Below, in pieces: positions 25,198 through 35,266 of a stretch of DNA of 64,000 bases. The translations under genes and the position numbers were made by a program. Numbering within the stretch: position 1 is the first letter of the stretch; each line of letters opens with the position of its first letter. The notes under the pieces were generated by a model. It worked only from the letters and a program-made list of their open reading frames with translations. It searched no databases and was not told the origin of the DNA. Source of the DNA: Promethearchaeota archaeon (GTDB lineage: Archaea > Asgardarchaeota > Lokiarchaeia > Sigyniarchaeales > SOKP01); contig JAEOTZ010000016.1 in NCBI GenBank assembly GCA_016839585.1, positions 1 through 64,000 of the forward strand, given 5' to 3'.

Positions 25198-27507
25198 TTA
25201 TTCTCTTTCAGAAATTTGAAGTAATTTCTGTAGAAGTTTAAGAGCTCCATCTTTTGATAAGTTTTGATTTCGGTTTCCACATTTTGGTGAATAAATACAG
25301 CCTGCGCAACCAACAGAACAATTACAGGTACTTAATAATTCAAATGTTAATGAAAGTAATTCTTCTAACTTTTGATATAATAATTCTGAAATTCCAATAC
25401 CCCCTCTATAGGCATCATAGATGTAAATTATAGGTTGTTGCTTAACTGGATCAAAATCAATTGATACACCACCTAGGTCCCATCTAGAAATTTGAGATAA
25501 TACTGGCGCGACAGCAATCATAGCATGTTCGACAGCATGTATACAATCGCCTATTAAATATCCGTCTTCCTCAAGTTCTTTTTGAATTGAGAAAGGAATA
25601 TAAAACCACATGGCCTGAGACTCAAATTCAATGATTGGAATATCTTCTAAAGGATGTCTTGATTGGATTTCCTGTGTTATAGTATTAATGACTTTATAAG
25701 CATAGTATTCATGTTCAACTTTCACATTACCAAAAAATGCTTCTATTTGTTCATTTGGAGCTGTCTTTTTTTGAGAAGTTACTTCAATTGGAGTAATATT
25801 TGTGTGTTTTAGAGATTGAGTGTAATAATCAATATTAGTTTTAGAAATGTAGACTTTTCTTTCCTCAAGGTCAAGCTCCTGAACAATATAAGTTTCAGCT
25901 TCGTAAAGATATACAGCACCTTGATGTAAATCTCGAAATACATAGCTCTCATCCTCAGTTGTTAAAAGTGCTTCCTGATTTCCGAATCTTAAAATAACTT
26001 TATAACTTCTACTGGAGAGATCATTTAATCCATATTTCTCGTTTGGGAAAAATCCTCCTTTCCAATAGTATTTATCACCTCGCTTCATTAACAATGATTC
26101 TGCAAGTAATTCATTTATGCATTCAATCAAAAATTCTTTATTCTGAACGCCAAATTTTTTGTAATCATCTAACTTAATTGGAATTTCTTTTGCAGCACAA
26201 CATAGATGATTTTTTAAAATATATTTGTTATTTAGGGTTATTAAGACTTCTTCTTGAATAGGTCCAAATAATTTATCAGGATTATGAATGTAAAACAGAT
26301 CAAGTGGATTTTGCATTGGTATAATAGTTGAAATAGACAGATCGGAACCTCTTCCGGAACGACCAATTTGTTGTCTAAAACTTGAAATTGTCCCTGGAAA
26401 TCCAGAACTTATCGTGGCATCCAAGCTTCCTATGTCAATTCCTAATTCCAAAGCATTTGTAGAGCTTATTCCGAGAATAATTCCTTGTTTAAAATTGCTC
26501 TCAATCTCTCTTCTTTTTGATTTACTTATGCCAGCCCTATAACTATGAATTTTATTTTTTAAGATTGGCAAGGCTTTTCGGGTCCAAATGGCTTGCAATT
26601 CTGCCATTTTACGAGAAAGAGTAAATGTTAACGTCTGATATCCTTTTTTTAGGTGACTAACAAATAAATTTTTCGTTTCTTGATGAGGAGATCTATATTT
26701 ATTGGACACCTCATCATAAGGCAAATCCCATAAAATTACTTTTTTAGCACCAGAAGGTGAATCATCTTTATCAACAACATAAAATTCTTCACCAATCAAT
26801 TTTTCACAAAATTCTTTTGGATTAGGAATTGTAGCACTAGATAAAATCCAAATTGGTTTTACATTATAAATTTCAAGAATTCTTTTTAAACGTCTAAGAA
26901 GCAACGCAAAATTAGACCCAAATATACCTCGGTAAAAATGTATCTCATCCAGTACAATATATTGTAAATTTTGGCAAATCCTTCTCCATTTTTGTTTAAA
27001 CCATGGTAAATAAAAATGTAGTCCATAAGGATTAGTAATAATGATATTTGCATTAGTTAAAATCAGTCTTTTTTCATTTAGCTCTACGTCCCCATCGTAA
27101 ACACCAATTCTATTTTGTTTAATATTAGTTTCGGTCAGCATATTTGTTAAAATCGTATATTGATCTCTTGATAATGCTTTTGTTGGGAAGATATATAGGG
27201 CGGTAGTCTTGTCATCGTTTAAAATTGAATTAAGAACTGGGAGATTATAGCATAAAGATTTCCCTGAAGCAGTAGAGGTAACTATTACTGTATTAAAACC
27301 ATTACGAATAGCATTAATTGCTTCTGCTTGATGTCGCCATAGTTTTAAATTATTATTATTTAAATATCGTTGGAGTCGTCTGCTTGAAGGTTTATCTAGA
27401 TCATCATAACGTGCTTTTAATTCAGGAATATGCTCAATATGATATATCTGATCACAATAATATTCTTGGGATTTGATAAATTTTAAGAAATCTTCGAAAT
27501 CAACCAT
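25198..27507 (-). CDS. DEAD/DEAH helicase with DUF1998 (Hrq1/MrfA-like)
   Basis: A protein of 769 residues from the ATG at 27507. Superfamily 2 helicase motifs are present: Walker A TSTASGKSLCYNLPVL, DEIHFYRG (DEIH in place of DEAD/DEAH), LSSATIPNPKEF and QQIGRSGRG. The C-terminal ~200 residues form the DUF1998 domain with the cysteine cluster CNCSVGCAGC and KCGN. The Hrq1 and MrfA helicases with this architecture unwind or translocate on DNA and act in repair of crosslinks and other lesions. The C-terminal Cys probably bind zinc. The TTG at 27519 is in frame but less likely. The gene stands alone on its strand. Confidence 0.88.
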   Translation of the reverse strand: MVDFEDFLKFIKSQEYYCDQIYHIEHIPELKARYDDLDKPSSRRLQRYLNNNNLKLWRHQAEAINAIRNGFNTVIVTSTASGKSLCYNLPVLNSILNDDKTTALYIFPTKALSRDQYTILTNMLTETNIKQNRIGVYDGDVELNEKRLILTNANIIITNPYGLHFYLPWFKQKWRRICQNLQYIVLDEIHFYRGIFGSNFALLLRRLKRILEIYNVKPIWILSSATIPNPKEFCEKLIGEEFYVVDKDDSPSGAKKVILWDLPYDEVSNKYRSPHQETKNLFVSHLKKGYQTLTFTLSRKMAELQAIWTRKALPILKNKIHSYRAGISKSKRREIESNFKQGIILGISSTNALELGIDIGSLDATISSGFPGTISSFRQQIGRSGRGSDLSISTIIPMQNPLDLFYIHNPDKLFGPIQEEVLITLNNKYILKNHLCCAAKEIPIKLDDYKKFGVQNKEFLIECINELLAESLLMKRGDKYYWKGGFFPNEKYGLNDLSSRSYKVILRFGNQEALLTTEDESYVFRDLHQGAVYLYEAETYIVQELDLEERKVYISKTNIDYYTQSLKHTNITPIEVTSQKKTAPNEQIEAFFGNVKVEHEYYAYKVINTITQEIQSRHPLEDIPIIEFESQAMWFYIPFSIQKELEEDGYLIGDCIHAVEHAMIAVAPVLSQISRWDLGGVSIDFDPVKQQPIIYIYDAYRGGIGISELLYQKLEELLSLTFELLSTCNCSVGCAGCIYSPKCGNRNQNLSKDGALKLLQKLLQISERE

Positions 27508-27685
27508 AAATAGTGTCAATAACTATAATGAAATATCTAAATTAAAAATTACAAAGGGAAAAGATTTAATTATTTCTAAGTAAACAAACCTTAATTTATT
27601 ATTATAAAAAGAAAAGTTAAGTTTTTGATTAAATTTAAAGACAATTTTTTTTTTATTTGTAATATACAAAAAAATCATAGAAAAA

Positions 27686-28681
27686 ATGTCTAGTTCTGAA
27701 TGGAATAAAGTTGATTTTAATCAATTTATAAATGAATTTGATTATGAACTTATAGTTAATAATGCACCTACTATCTTATATTCAAAAAAAGATAAAGAGC
27801 ATGAGGCATATAACTCGCTAATAGCTTTCTTTTTCATAGCTGGTGGTTTGCTTATTTACATTTCCCTATCATATATTTTTGAATTTATTTTCAATTTAGG
27901 GTTAATAATTGTAGTATCTATTGTAGCAATCATCATAGATTTATTTTTAATTATTAACTATATAAAATCAAATGTATACATTAGACCATTAGAGTGCTGG
28001 GTTGAGATCCATAGAGGCAAATCTCAAAATGATGTTAATTATTATTGTTTTACTTATTATCCTATCTTTACCGGTAAATGTCACCCAAATGAAGTAAAAA
28101 ATGTAATTTTTAAGTTTTACCAAGAGGAAGTGTTGAAGAGTAAAATTGATATTACCCAAATTGAAGTATACCTAAAAATAAACCAAATTAACAAAGAAAA
28201 AATAGGTTACTTCTTCCAATATGGTGAAGGAAGACCTTTTGGTGACGAAAATATAATTAGAAATTCTTGGAAATTTTTTCCTTCTCACCAATCGAAGGAA
28301 GAGAATTTTATTGCAATAGCAAATTGGGATCATCAGTTTGAGTGGCGTAATGATTTAGAATTAGATTTCGATAAGTTACATCAATATGCCCCTTGGGTAA
28401 TTCAAAAATGGACCAAAATGAATTTAAAACCTTTAAATGAAGAATTTAAAGGAAGATACAATTGGAATTTAAGAAATATCATATCAGAACCAAAATTGAC
28501 GCCATGGATAGCAGGTTTAGAAAATCAAACCTATGAAAATCCGATGGCTTATTGGGATATTAATATCATTGATGAAGCACTCGAAAACATCATTGGTAAG
28601 GTTAAGGAAGTAAAAAAATTAAAAAAGGTAAAAAATCAACTTCCAATGTTTAAATCTTATTTTAGAGATTCAAATGCTTAA
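27686..28681 (+). CDS. Hypothetical membrane protein
   Basis: A 331-residue protein. Two adjacent hydrophobic helices lie around residues 47-90 (SLIAFFFIAGGLLIYISLS and LGLIIVVSIVAIIIDLFLII). A large polar region follows with several Trp, His and Tyr (for example CWVEIHRGK, FTYYPIFTG, NWDHQFEWRND). This suggests a membrane-anchored sensor or enzyme with its bulk in the cytoplasm. No family is recognised. The 3' end overlaps the last 20 bases of the convergent FGGY kinase gene. Confidence 0.6.
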   Translation: MSSSEWNKVDFNQFINEFDYELIVNNAPTILYSKKDKEHEAYNSLIAFFFIAGGLLIYISLSYIFEFIFNLGLIIVVSIVAIIIDLFLIINYIKSNVYIRPLECWVEIHRGKSQNDVNYYCFTYYPIFTGKCHPNEVKNVIFKFYQEEVLKSKIDITQIEVYLKINQINKEKIGYFFQYGEGRPFGDENIIRNSWKFFPSHQSKEENFIAIANWDHQFEWRNDLELDFDKLHQYAPWVIQKWTKMNLKPLNEEFKGRYNWNLRNIISEPKLTPWIAGLENQTYENPMAYWDINIIDEALENIIGKVKEVKKLKKVKNQLPMFKSYFRDSNA

Positions 28682-30224
28682 ACATTGCTTTATTCCTTTT
28701 ATAAATTTTCATATATTCTGTGAATAACTTAGTGTAAATCTTTTTGTTATCTGGATTTGGCGTGAAATTTTGCTTAATTTTAATCAATGGAATTGCATCA
28801 GAAAAATCTTTTAACAATCCTAATCCAACCAGAGAAATTATAGCAGATCCTTTAACTGCAGCTAAATCAGGATCAATCATTTGAACAATATTCCTTTCCA
28901 ACACATCGGCTAATATCTGACACCAAACATTTGATTTTGCACCACCACCAATGAAATTTATTTTGTTAGTTTTTCCTACTAACTTTTCTAAAATAATTAA
29001 CGCCCATTTTATATTATATGCTACCCCCTCATATACTGCACGTAAAAGATCTTCCCGATTATGATCAAGGCTAAGATTATAAAAACCCCCTCGAACGTTA
29101 GGATCATTTAATGGACTTCTCTCTCCAAACAACCATGGCGTAAATAGGAGATTTTTTGCTCCTACTTTAGAGTTCTCTACAATTGAGTTTATTAGTTTAT
29201 ATAATTCTTCCTGTTTTTCTTTAAATTTCTCCTTTTCATCGCTAAATATTTGATTAATCAACCAATCAAGACATGCAGCACCGGTTTCTTGTTTAGAGAT
29301 GCATAAATAATTATCTTGAGAAGAGCATATGCTCCCCGTGTAGTGTATAAGGTCTTTTAATCTTTTAGATGTGTGAGCGGAGGCCCAATCTGATGTACCT
29401 AGACATATAATTGGTTCATTATCTAATATCGCACCTGAACCTAGTGCAGCAGAAGTCAAATCTCCAGAGCCTACAAAAACTGGAATTCCTGGCTTCAGAC
29501 CCAATTTATCTGAGGCTTCAGTGGTTAATTCTCCAGCAATTTCAGAGGATCTTTTTATTTGAGGTAATTTTTCTTTATCTATACCAAACTTATTTAATAT
29601 TTTATCTGACCATTCAAATTTACCTGGATTACTATCCATCATCCAAGACGTATTACCTAAATCTCTTGAAGTTACGGCATTTTTAGTACATCTATAAACT
29701 ACAATATCCTTTACACTTAAAAATTTGAAGGTTTTTTCATATACTTCGGGTAAATTATCTTTAATCCATAAAATATGAGAGATTGGGTCTTTACCATTGA
29801 TTCCTGGAGCGCCACCTGTTACTTTAATGAACATAAGTAAATTTCGCAAACCGAAATTTGAAATTTTTATAATCCCTTTAGTGAATTTACGAGTAGTAGC
29901 AGCAGCTCGAGTATCAAGCCAATTAATGCAATTCATTAATGGAATACCTTCAATGTCAATAGGAACCGTACAATTCATTTGGCAATCGAATATTAACGCA
30001 AGAATATCATTTTGATTAACTTTACTTTCATTGATTAACGTATGAGTTGCCTTTACTACAGAATTCCAATAATCTTCTGCGTTTTGTTCTGCCCAACCTG
30101 GTTTTGGATAAAATAAAGGATAATCAGCCTTAGTTTGAGAAACTAAATTTAAATTTATATTAAAAAGAGCTGCTTTATTGCCAGTTGTTCCTAAATCATG
30201 AGCTAATATGAATTTATCTGCCAA
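28662..30224 (-). CDS. FGGY-family carbohydrate kinase (xylulokinase-like)
   Basis: About 520 residues. The TTG start at 30224 is preferred because GGTGA lies right upstream of it; the GTG at 30233 lies inside that site. Landmarks are the N-terminal phosphate-binding AHDLGTTGNKAALFN, GWAEQNAEDYWNSV, the active-site region FVGSGDLTSAALGSG, CLGTSDWASAHTS and NKINFIGGGAKSNVWCQILAD near the C-terminus. This is a sugar kinase of the xylulokinase/glycerol kinase type; the sugar is unknown. The LFDCQMNC segment differs from xylulokinase, so another pentulose or polyol is possible. No sugar transporter or isomerase is adjacent. Confidence 0.85.
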   Translation of the reverse strand: MADKFILAHDLGTTGNKAALFNINLNLVSQTKADYPLFYPKPGWAEQNAEDYWNSVVKATHTLINESKVNQNDILALIFDCQMNCTVPIDIEGIPLMNCINWLDTRAAATTRKFTKGIIKISNFGLRNLLMFIKVTGGAPGINGKDPISHILWIKDNLPEVYEKTFKFLSVKDIVVYRCTKNAVTSRDLGNTSWMMDSNPGKFEWSDKILNKFGIDKEKLPQIKRSSEIAGELTTEASDKLGLKPGIPVFVGSGDLTSAALGSGAILDNEPIICLGTSDWASAHTSKRLKDLIHYTGSICSSQDNYLCISKQETGAACLDWLINQIFSDEKEKFKEKQEELYKLINSIVENSKVGAKNLLFTPWLFGERSPLNDPNVRGGFYNLSLDHNREDLLRAVYEGVAYNIKWALIILEKLVGKTNKINFIGGGAKSNVWCQILADVLERNIVQMIDPDLAAVKGSAIISLVGLGLLKDFSDAIPLIKIKQNFTPNPDNKKIYTKLFTEYMKIYKRNKAMFKHLNL

Positions 30225-30366
30225 TTTTTTCACCTTAATTGTTTTAATAACATTATAATAAAGTTGGTTTGAATTGTAAATAAAGATAAAGTTTTAAACA
30301 AAGAATTTTATCATAAAAATTATTATTAATTTTTATAGAAAATAATTTAAGAGAGGAAAAGTAAAT

Positions 30367-31776
30367 TTGACGTTATTAGAAAACATCTCAAAACTTGAAA
30401 TTCCAACAAATAAAATATATTATGATAAGAAATCAAACGTTCTGTCCATTGAAATTCTGAGATTCACCTTTATTGGGATATATAAAAAGTCTACAAAGCT
30501 ATCAAAAATTTTAGATGATATATATAACTTCTTGGGAGAAATTCACATAAATCGTGAAGATTTATCCTTTGTAGATTTCATATCTAATACTATAATTTCA
30601 GAAACTACAAAGTTAAAAAGTTTAGGTTTGCTTGAAAAAAAAGAATTTGAAAAAAAAGAGGAAAAGAAAGAAGAGCAGAAATTAGGTAAAGATATTCGAA
30701 CCAAAGCAGATATTGTTGAAAAAGAAACAGTTGAAAGAGTAAAAACCATTGCTCCTCCACGTAAAGCTCCAGAAAAGAAGAAAGCTAAGCAAGCTAAAAA
30801 AAGAGAGTCGTATAGAGAAGAGAAAGCAGAATATAAGATGATGGAAGAACCTGTTGAAAGTGCTGATATGCTTTTATATGAAGAGGATGAAGAATTTGAA
30901 ATGGAAGAAGAACCTTTACCTCCACCATCTCCAGCCGCAGGTGCTCCACCAGCACCAACAAAAGTTCCAACAAGTGCTCCCCCCTCCGATGCATTAGCAG
31001 GTCCTGGATTACCTCCTCCTGAAAAATTTCGAGATGCCGTTGAAGAAGTTTTCTCTGAAGTTGTATCGGAACCAAAACCAACGGTTTATGAGATTAACAT
31101 GGGGCTCCAATACTATTCAGTAATGATGGAGCAGAGAAGTTATTTGTTTTATATCTATTTTTCTCATAAAGAATTAAAGATTGTAGATGAAGAGGGTAAA
31201 ACTATTTATACAACACAAGTTAGAATAGTAACTACTAAAAAAGAACCACCCATTTTGGATCTTAAAATTGAAGGAGAAGGTTTTGAGGTTCATCCTTTAG
31301 CAGGAAAAGTAGTTGTTAAAAAAGATGCAGTTAATCCTCCAGTAATGATTTTCTCTGTGCTCCCCATAAAGTCTAAGAAAAAGAAGAAAAAGAAAGAAAG
31401 TGAACGTCGCTTTCTAAATATTTATATTGAGTTTGAAAATAAAGTAATAAGCCATTCAGTTCTCTCAATTATAGTTCAACCAAAATATTTTCGACTAGAA
31501 CTTGGTCCAATCCATTTAAATCTAAGTAAAAAAGTAGCATTGATAATCTCATTTATTTCTATATTAATTGCTGGAGTTTCACTGGTTTATACACTACTTT
31601 CGATTGACCCTTCATCAAAATTCACAGATTATTTAGGTGGATTTGCTCCGGGATTGGGATCAATTGTATTCTTTGCAATTTTTCTGTTCACCTTATTTAA
31701 AGAAGGCATATATCCACTGAAAGAGAAAATTAGTAGCTTTTTAAATTTTGATCAAGCAGGTGTTCTTATAAAATAA
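30367..31776 (+). CDS. Hypothetical protein with Pro/Ala-rich linker and two C-terminal membrane helices
   Basis: A 469-residue protein of three parts. An N-terminal ~100-residue region begins with a TTG (AGAGG upstream). A long charged, then Pro/Ala-rich linker follows (KKAKQAKKRESYREE, then PLPPPSPAAGAPPAPT), likely disordered. A beta-rich domain with a basic patch (SKKKKKKKESERRF) comes next, and two hydrophobic helices at about 394-415 and 432-450 end the protein. It is tail-anchored with its bulk in the cytoplasm. I do not recognise a family. The linker is similar in composition to that of the DUF4139 protein at 18743. Confidence 0.6.
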   Translation: MTLLENISKLEIPTNKIYYDKKSNVLSIEILRFTFIGIYKKSTKLSKILDDIYNFLGEIHINREDLSFVDFISNTIISETTKLKSLGLLEKKEFEKKEEKKEEQKLGKDIRTKADIVEKETVERVKTIAPPRKAPEKKKAKQAKKRESYREEKAEYKMMEEPVESADMLLYEEDEEFEMEEEPLPPPSPAAGAPPAPTKVPTSAPPSDALAGPGLPPPEKFRDAVEEVFSEVVSEPKPTVYEINMGLQYYSVMMEQRSYLFYIYFSHKELKIVDEEGKTIYTTQVRIVTTKKEPPILDLKIEGEGFEVHPLAGKVVVKKDAVNPPVMIFSVLPIKSKKKKKKKESERRFLNIYIEFENKVISHSVLSIIVQPKYFRLELGPIHLNLSKKVALIISFISILIAGVSLVYTLLSIDPSSKFTDYLGGFAPGLGSIVFFAIFLFTLFKEGIYPLKEKISSFLNFDQAGVLIK

Positions 31777-31975
31777 CTAAAATAGTATCTTAAATGAGAA
31801 AAACAACTCCTTTATAACAAAGCTTTTTTTTTTTTGCTTATTTTTTGCTATTAGATTCCTATAAAATAAAAATAGTTTACAGAAAGAGCTCATTTTTTAA
31901 TTTTTTTTCTTGATATGATTATCATAAAAATTGGTCTACAAGAGTGTTTTATTCAATTTAATTTTAATTATAAAT

Positions 31976-32986
31976 ATGAATGAATCAATATTAGAAGAAG
32001 CAAAAGTAATATATTCAGATCCTAATCAATTCAATGAGAATAAACATTCAAATGAGTTTATCATAGAAGTTCAAGATCTAAAAAAGTCATTCAATGGTAT
32101 TAAAGCAGTTGATGGTATTAGTCTTAAAGTTCGTAAAGGTGAATTGTTTTCTCTTTTAGGCCCTAATGGAGCAGGTAAATCTACTACAATTAGAATGCTT
32201 ACCACCGTATTAAAACCCACAAATGGAGACGCAAGAATCAAGGATCATAGCCTAATAAAAGAAAAAGATAAAATTAAACCGCTTATTGGTGTATGTCCTC
32301 AAGAAAATGTTGTTTTTGAAGCCTTAACAGCAGAAGATAATGTGGAATTTGTTGGTCGCATGCATGGAATGGATCCTGCTGACATAAAAAGACGCACGAA
32401 AACTTTGTTAGAAAAAATGAATATTGCTGGACGAAAAAAACCTGCAAAATCATTTTCTGGTGGAATGAAACGACGGTTAAGTCTTGTAATGAGCCTAATT
32501 CATCTACCACAAATTCTATTTCTTGATGAACCAAGTGCCGGGTTAGATCCTCAAGCAAGACGCCTTGTCTGGGATTTTATCAAAAATCTTAAAAAAACAG
32601 GAATGACAATCATCCTTACTACCCATGATATGATAGAGGCTGATGTGTTAAGTGATCATATAGCAATCATGGATCATGGTAAAATCATTGCTTCTGGAAC
32701 CTTAGAAGAGTTAAAAAGAAGTTCACATAACGGGAATATTCTTGAATTTAGCTTCTCTTCCAAAGAAGAGCTCATTCAAGCAAAACGCAAGTTAAAACAA
32801 ATAGATAAAGTGAAAAAAATCACAGAAATGGAGAACAATAAGTTAATTATCTCCTTTACTGGAGGAGTTAAGACTTTTAAACGAGAAATTTTACGCGAAA
32901 TAGAAATGTTTAAAACCTTACACTTTAGGGAAGATTCTCTTGAAGATATATTCTTAAAGCTAACTGGTAGGGGGTTACGAGATTAA
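31976..32986 (+). CDS. ABC transporter ATP-binding protein (DrrA-like)
   Basis: A protein of 336 residues from the ATG at 31976. Walker A is LLGPNGAGKSTTIRML, the signature is KSFSGGMKRRLSLVMS, Walker B is QILFLDEPSAGLDP and the switch His is in TIILTTHDMIEADVLSDH. A ~70-residue C-terminal domain follows, ending DSLEDIFLKLTGRGLRD, which is typical of the DrrA/NodI/CcmA class of exporter ATPases. The stop overlaps the permease start by one base (TAATG), so the two genes are translationally coupled and form one ABC-2 exporter. The cargo is unknown. Confidence 0.93.
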   Translation: MNESILEEAKVIYSDPNQFNENKHSNEFIIEVQDLKKSFNGIKAVDGISLKVRKGELFSLLGPNGAGKSTTIRMLTTVLKPTNGDARIKDHSLIKEKDKIKPLIGVCPQENVVFEALTAEDNVEFVGRMHGMDPADIKRRTKTLLEKMNIAGRKKPAKSFSGGMKRRLSLVMSLIHLPQILFLDEPSAGLDPQARRLVWDFIKNLKKTGMTIILTTHDMIEADVLSDHIAIMDHGKIIASGTLEELKRSSHNGNILEFSFSSKEELIQAKRKLKQIDKVKKITEMENNKLIISFTGGVKTFKREILREIEMFKTLHFREDSLEDIFLKLTGRGLRD

Positions 32987-33789
32987 TGAACATGATTGAT
33001 TTAAAAGCCTGGTATATTGCCAAGAAGAATGTAAAAGAGAAACTTAAAAATTATGGCACAATGTTTTGGACTGTTGCATTTCCAATCATGATGTTAATTG
33101 TCTACAAGTTAGCCTTCACTGAAGATGGTACTACGATGATAAATGGGTTAACAGTTTTCGACGTAGAATTTCCAGGAATCGTTGTATATACTATTGGTAT
33201 ATCCACAGTATCAAGTGCAGTTATGTTTTCAATGAGTAAAAAAGATGGAACATTAGAGTTTATAGATTCAATGCCTGTGAGTCGTGGAAATGTATTTTTA
33301 GGAGCTGTAATATCTGAGGCCATATTCATGAATCTCCAGCTCATTTTATTATTTGGATTTGGATATGGGGTGTTAGGAGCTCATTTTGAACTAGCAATGA
33401 TGCCGATTGGATACTTGATTGCAATGATTTATGGTGTTGCATCAATCGGATTGGGTCTTATTATTGCGAGTTTTCTTAATAGCCCTGAAGGAGCGAATGG
33501 AATTGCAATGTTGACTCACATGTCCTTAATGTTTGTATCCGGGTCATTTTTCCCCTTGGATAATGGGAGCGTATTTTTTACTCCACAATATTGGGTCAAA
33601 CAAGTCTATCTCCAATTGACAGTTATTGGGGATTCATTCTCTGATTTGATGTATAGTGGTACTATAATTACTCCCACTTCTGAAGCCACTTTCTTTCCCA
33701 TATGGGGAGGAATCCTCATGATATTAGCATTCACAGCTGCATTTATCATTTTAGGAGTTAAAATCTTTCAGAAAAAGACAACCCTTTAG
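32986..33789 (+). CDS. ABC-2 type permease
   Basis: A 267-residue membrane protein with about six hydrophobic helices: FPIMMLIVYKLAF, the VVYTIGISTVSSAVMFSMS region, FMNLQLILLFGFGYGVLG, AMIYGVASIGLGLIIASFL, LMFVSGSFFPLD and ILMILAFTAAFIILGVKIF. The KKDGTLEFIDSMPVSR segment is the conserved cytoplasmic loop of ABC-2 permeases. It follows the ATPase gene with a one-base overlap, so it is the transmembrane half of the same exporter. Confidence 0.9.
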   Translation: MNMIDLKAWYIAKKNVKEKLKNYGTMFWTVAFPIMMLIVYKLAFTEDGTTMINGLTVFDVEFPGIVVYTIGISTVSSAVMFSMSKKDGTLEFIDSMPVSRGNVFLGAVISEAIFMNLQLILLFGFGYGVLGAHFELAMMPIGYLIAMIYGVASIGLGLIIASFLNSPEGANGIAMLTHMSLMFVSGSFFPLDNGSVFFTPQYWVKQVYLQLTVIGDSFSDLMYSGTIITPTSEATFFPIWGGILMILAFTAAFIILGVKIFQKKTTL

Positions 33790-33830
33790 ATTCTTTTTGA
33801 AATATTTAATTATTTTTTTTATTTTATTTT

Positions 33831-34736
33831 TTATTTTATTGTGAATTTAGATTTTAATTCATCCCAAAATCTCTTCTTAAGTTTGCTCAATTTTTTATCT
33901 TTTAATTTAATAAAATATAAAGATCTTTTCACAATGGAAGGATAACCTTTAACTTTTAAATATTTTATCAAACCCGCTGATTCTGCCTTATCGGCCATCA
34001 TTTCACTCATAACACTTATAAAATTAGATTCATTAACTGTGGAAATGATTGAGTCATTATCATTTATTTCAAGTTTTATATTTAATTTTTTATAATCGGG
34101 AAATTGGTGTTTAAACGTATTCCTCATTCCAGATCCTTTTTCTCTCCATACAAAGGGATATTTAGTAAGATCACTGAAATTTACAACATCTTTCCCATTT
34201 TTAAGTAATTCATGAGTAGGAGAACATATGAATTTAAATTCATCTTGTCCAATTTCAATATAATCAAAATCATTTTCATCATTATTCATAAAACTTCCGA
34301 TACCTGCAAAATTCGCTATATTTTTCTTTAAATTTTCAATAGATTTCTGAGAATTATTAATTAGGATTTTAAAGTTAACATTAGGATTTTTATTTCGAAA
34401 ATTTGCTATAAATTTTGGCAAAATATGAGAACCTGGAATAGTTGATGCTGATATTATAATCTCTTCAATTCTTTGATCTTTAAATTTTGAAATCTCTTGT
34501 TTACAATCGTCATATAACCTAATGATTTCTACTGCATGTTTAAGAAATACCTTTCCTGCTTCAGTTAATTCAAATCTTTTAGTTGATCTATCAATTAAAA
34601 CGACTTCAAATTCTTTCTCTAATTGCGATATTTGATGAGATAATGTACTTTGAGAGATAGGTAAATCCTTTGCTAATTCTGAAAAGCTTTTGTATTGAAC
34701 AAGTTTTATAAAATTCCTTAAATATTCAATATTCAA
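33831..34736 (-). CDS. LysR-family transcriptional regulator
   Basis: About 301 residues from the TTG at 34736; a TTG at 34757 is also in frame. The shorter start gives the usual MNIEYLRNF N-terminus, with AAGGCGG about 8 nt upstream. The winged helix-turn-helix is SFSELAKDLPISQSTLSHQISQLEKEFEV, followed by a linker and a substrate-binding domain (IIISASTIPGSHILPKF, then FVWREKGSGMRNTF). The C-terminal half is of the periplasmic-binding-protein fold. LysR proteins usually control a divergent neighbour; here that is the DsrE/TusA pair at 34885. The effector is unknown. Confidence 0.85.
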   Translation of the reverse strand: MNIEYLRNFIKLVQYKSFSELAKDLPISQSTLSHQISQLEKEFEVVLIDRSTKRFELTEAGKVFLKHAVEIIRLYDDCKQEISKFKDQRIEEIIISASTIPGSHILPKFIANFRNKNPNVNFKILINNSQKSIENLKKNIANFAGIGSFMNNDENDFDYIEIGQDEFKFICSPTHELLKNGKDVVNFSDLTKYPFVWREKGSGMRNTFKHQFPDYKKLNIKLEINDNDSIISTVNESNFISVMSEMMADKAESAGLIKYLKVKGYPSIVKRSLYFIKLKDKKLSKLKKRFWDELKSKFTIK

Positions 34737-34884
34737 ATTTACTGCCGCCTTAAACAATCGTCATAAGTAAAAATTTAACACTCTATTAATAATTCAATGT
34801 GTTTAATGTTATTTTTATTTATCGATTTTTTGCATAAATTATTACGAAAAAATTAATAAATATATATTTATTTTCATTTATATC

Positions 34885-35244
34885 ATGTCAGAAAAAAAGA
34901 AAGTATTCACAATTGCCATTGGGAGCGGCCCGTATACCGAAGAAAGATCTTATACTATGCTTCGATTTGCTTATACCGCACTTTTAGAAGGACATAGCGT
35001 GAACATTTTTTTAGTTGAAGATGGAATCTGGGTTGGAAAAAAAAACCAAGATCCTACAACTTATGACAATGTTGGTAAATGGTTAAAAGATGTAATTGAA
35101 GAGGGTGCTATAGTAAAAATATGTGGAGTATGCATGAAAGCGCGTGGAATGGGTGTCGATGAATTGATGGAAAGAATTGAGAAAACAACTATGAATGGTT
35201 TTCTTGAAATGTGTGTAAATGCAGATAATGTAATATTTGGTTAA
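34885..35244 (+). CDS. DsrE-family sulfur relay protein
   Basis: A 119-residue DsrE/DsrF-like protein with a Rossmann-like fold: FTIAIGSGPYTEERSYTML, then HSVNIFLVEDGIWV, and a Cys-bearing loop VKICGVCMKARGMG that corresponds to the sulfur-carrying Cys of the family. It is followed after 22 nt by tusA on the same strand, which supports sulfur transfer between the two proteins. The divergent LysR gene may regulate both. Targets could be tRNA thiolation, molybdenum/tungsten cofactor or Fe-S biosynthesis; the sequence does not say which. Confidence 0.85.
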   Translation: MSEKKKVFTIAIGSGPYTEERSYTMLRFAYTALLEGHSVNIFLVEDGIWVGKKNQDPTTYDNVGKWLKDVIEEGAIVKICGVCMKARGMGVDELMERIEKTTMNGFLEMCVNADNVIFG

Positions 35245-35266
35245 TAAAAGGAGTCGATATATTGAT

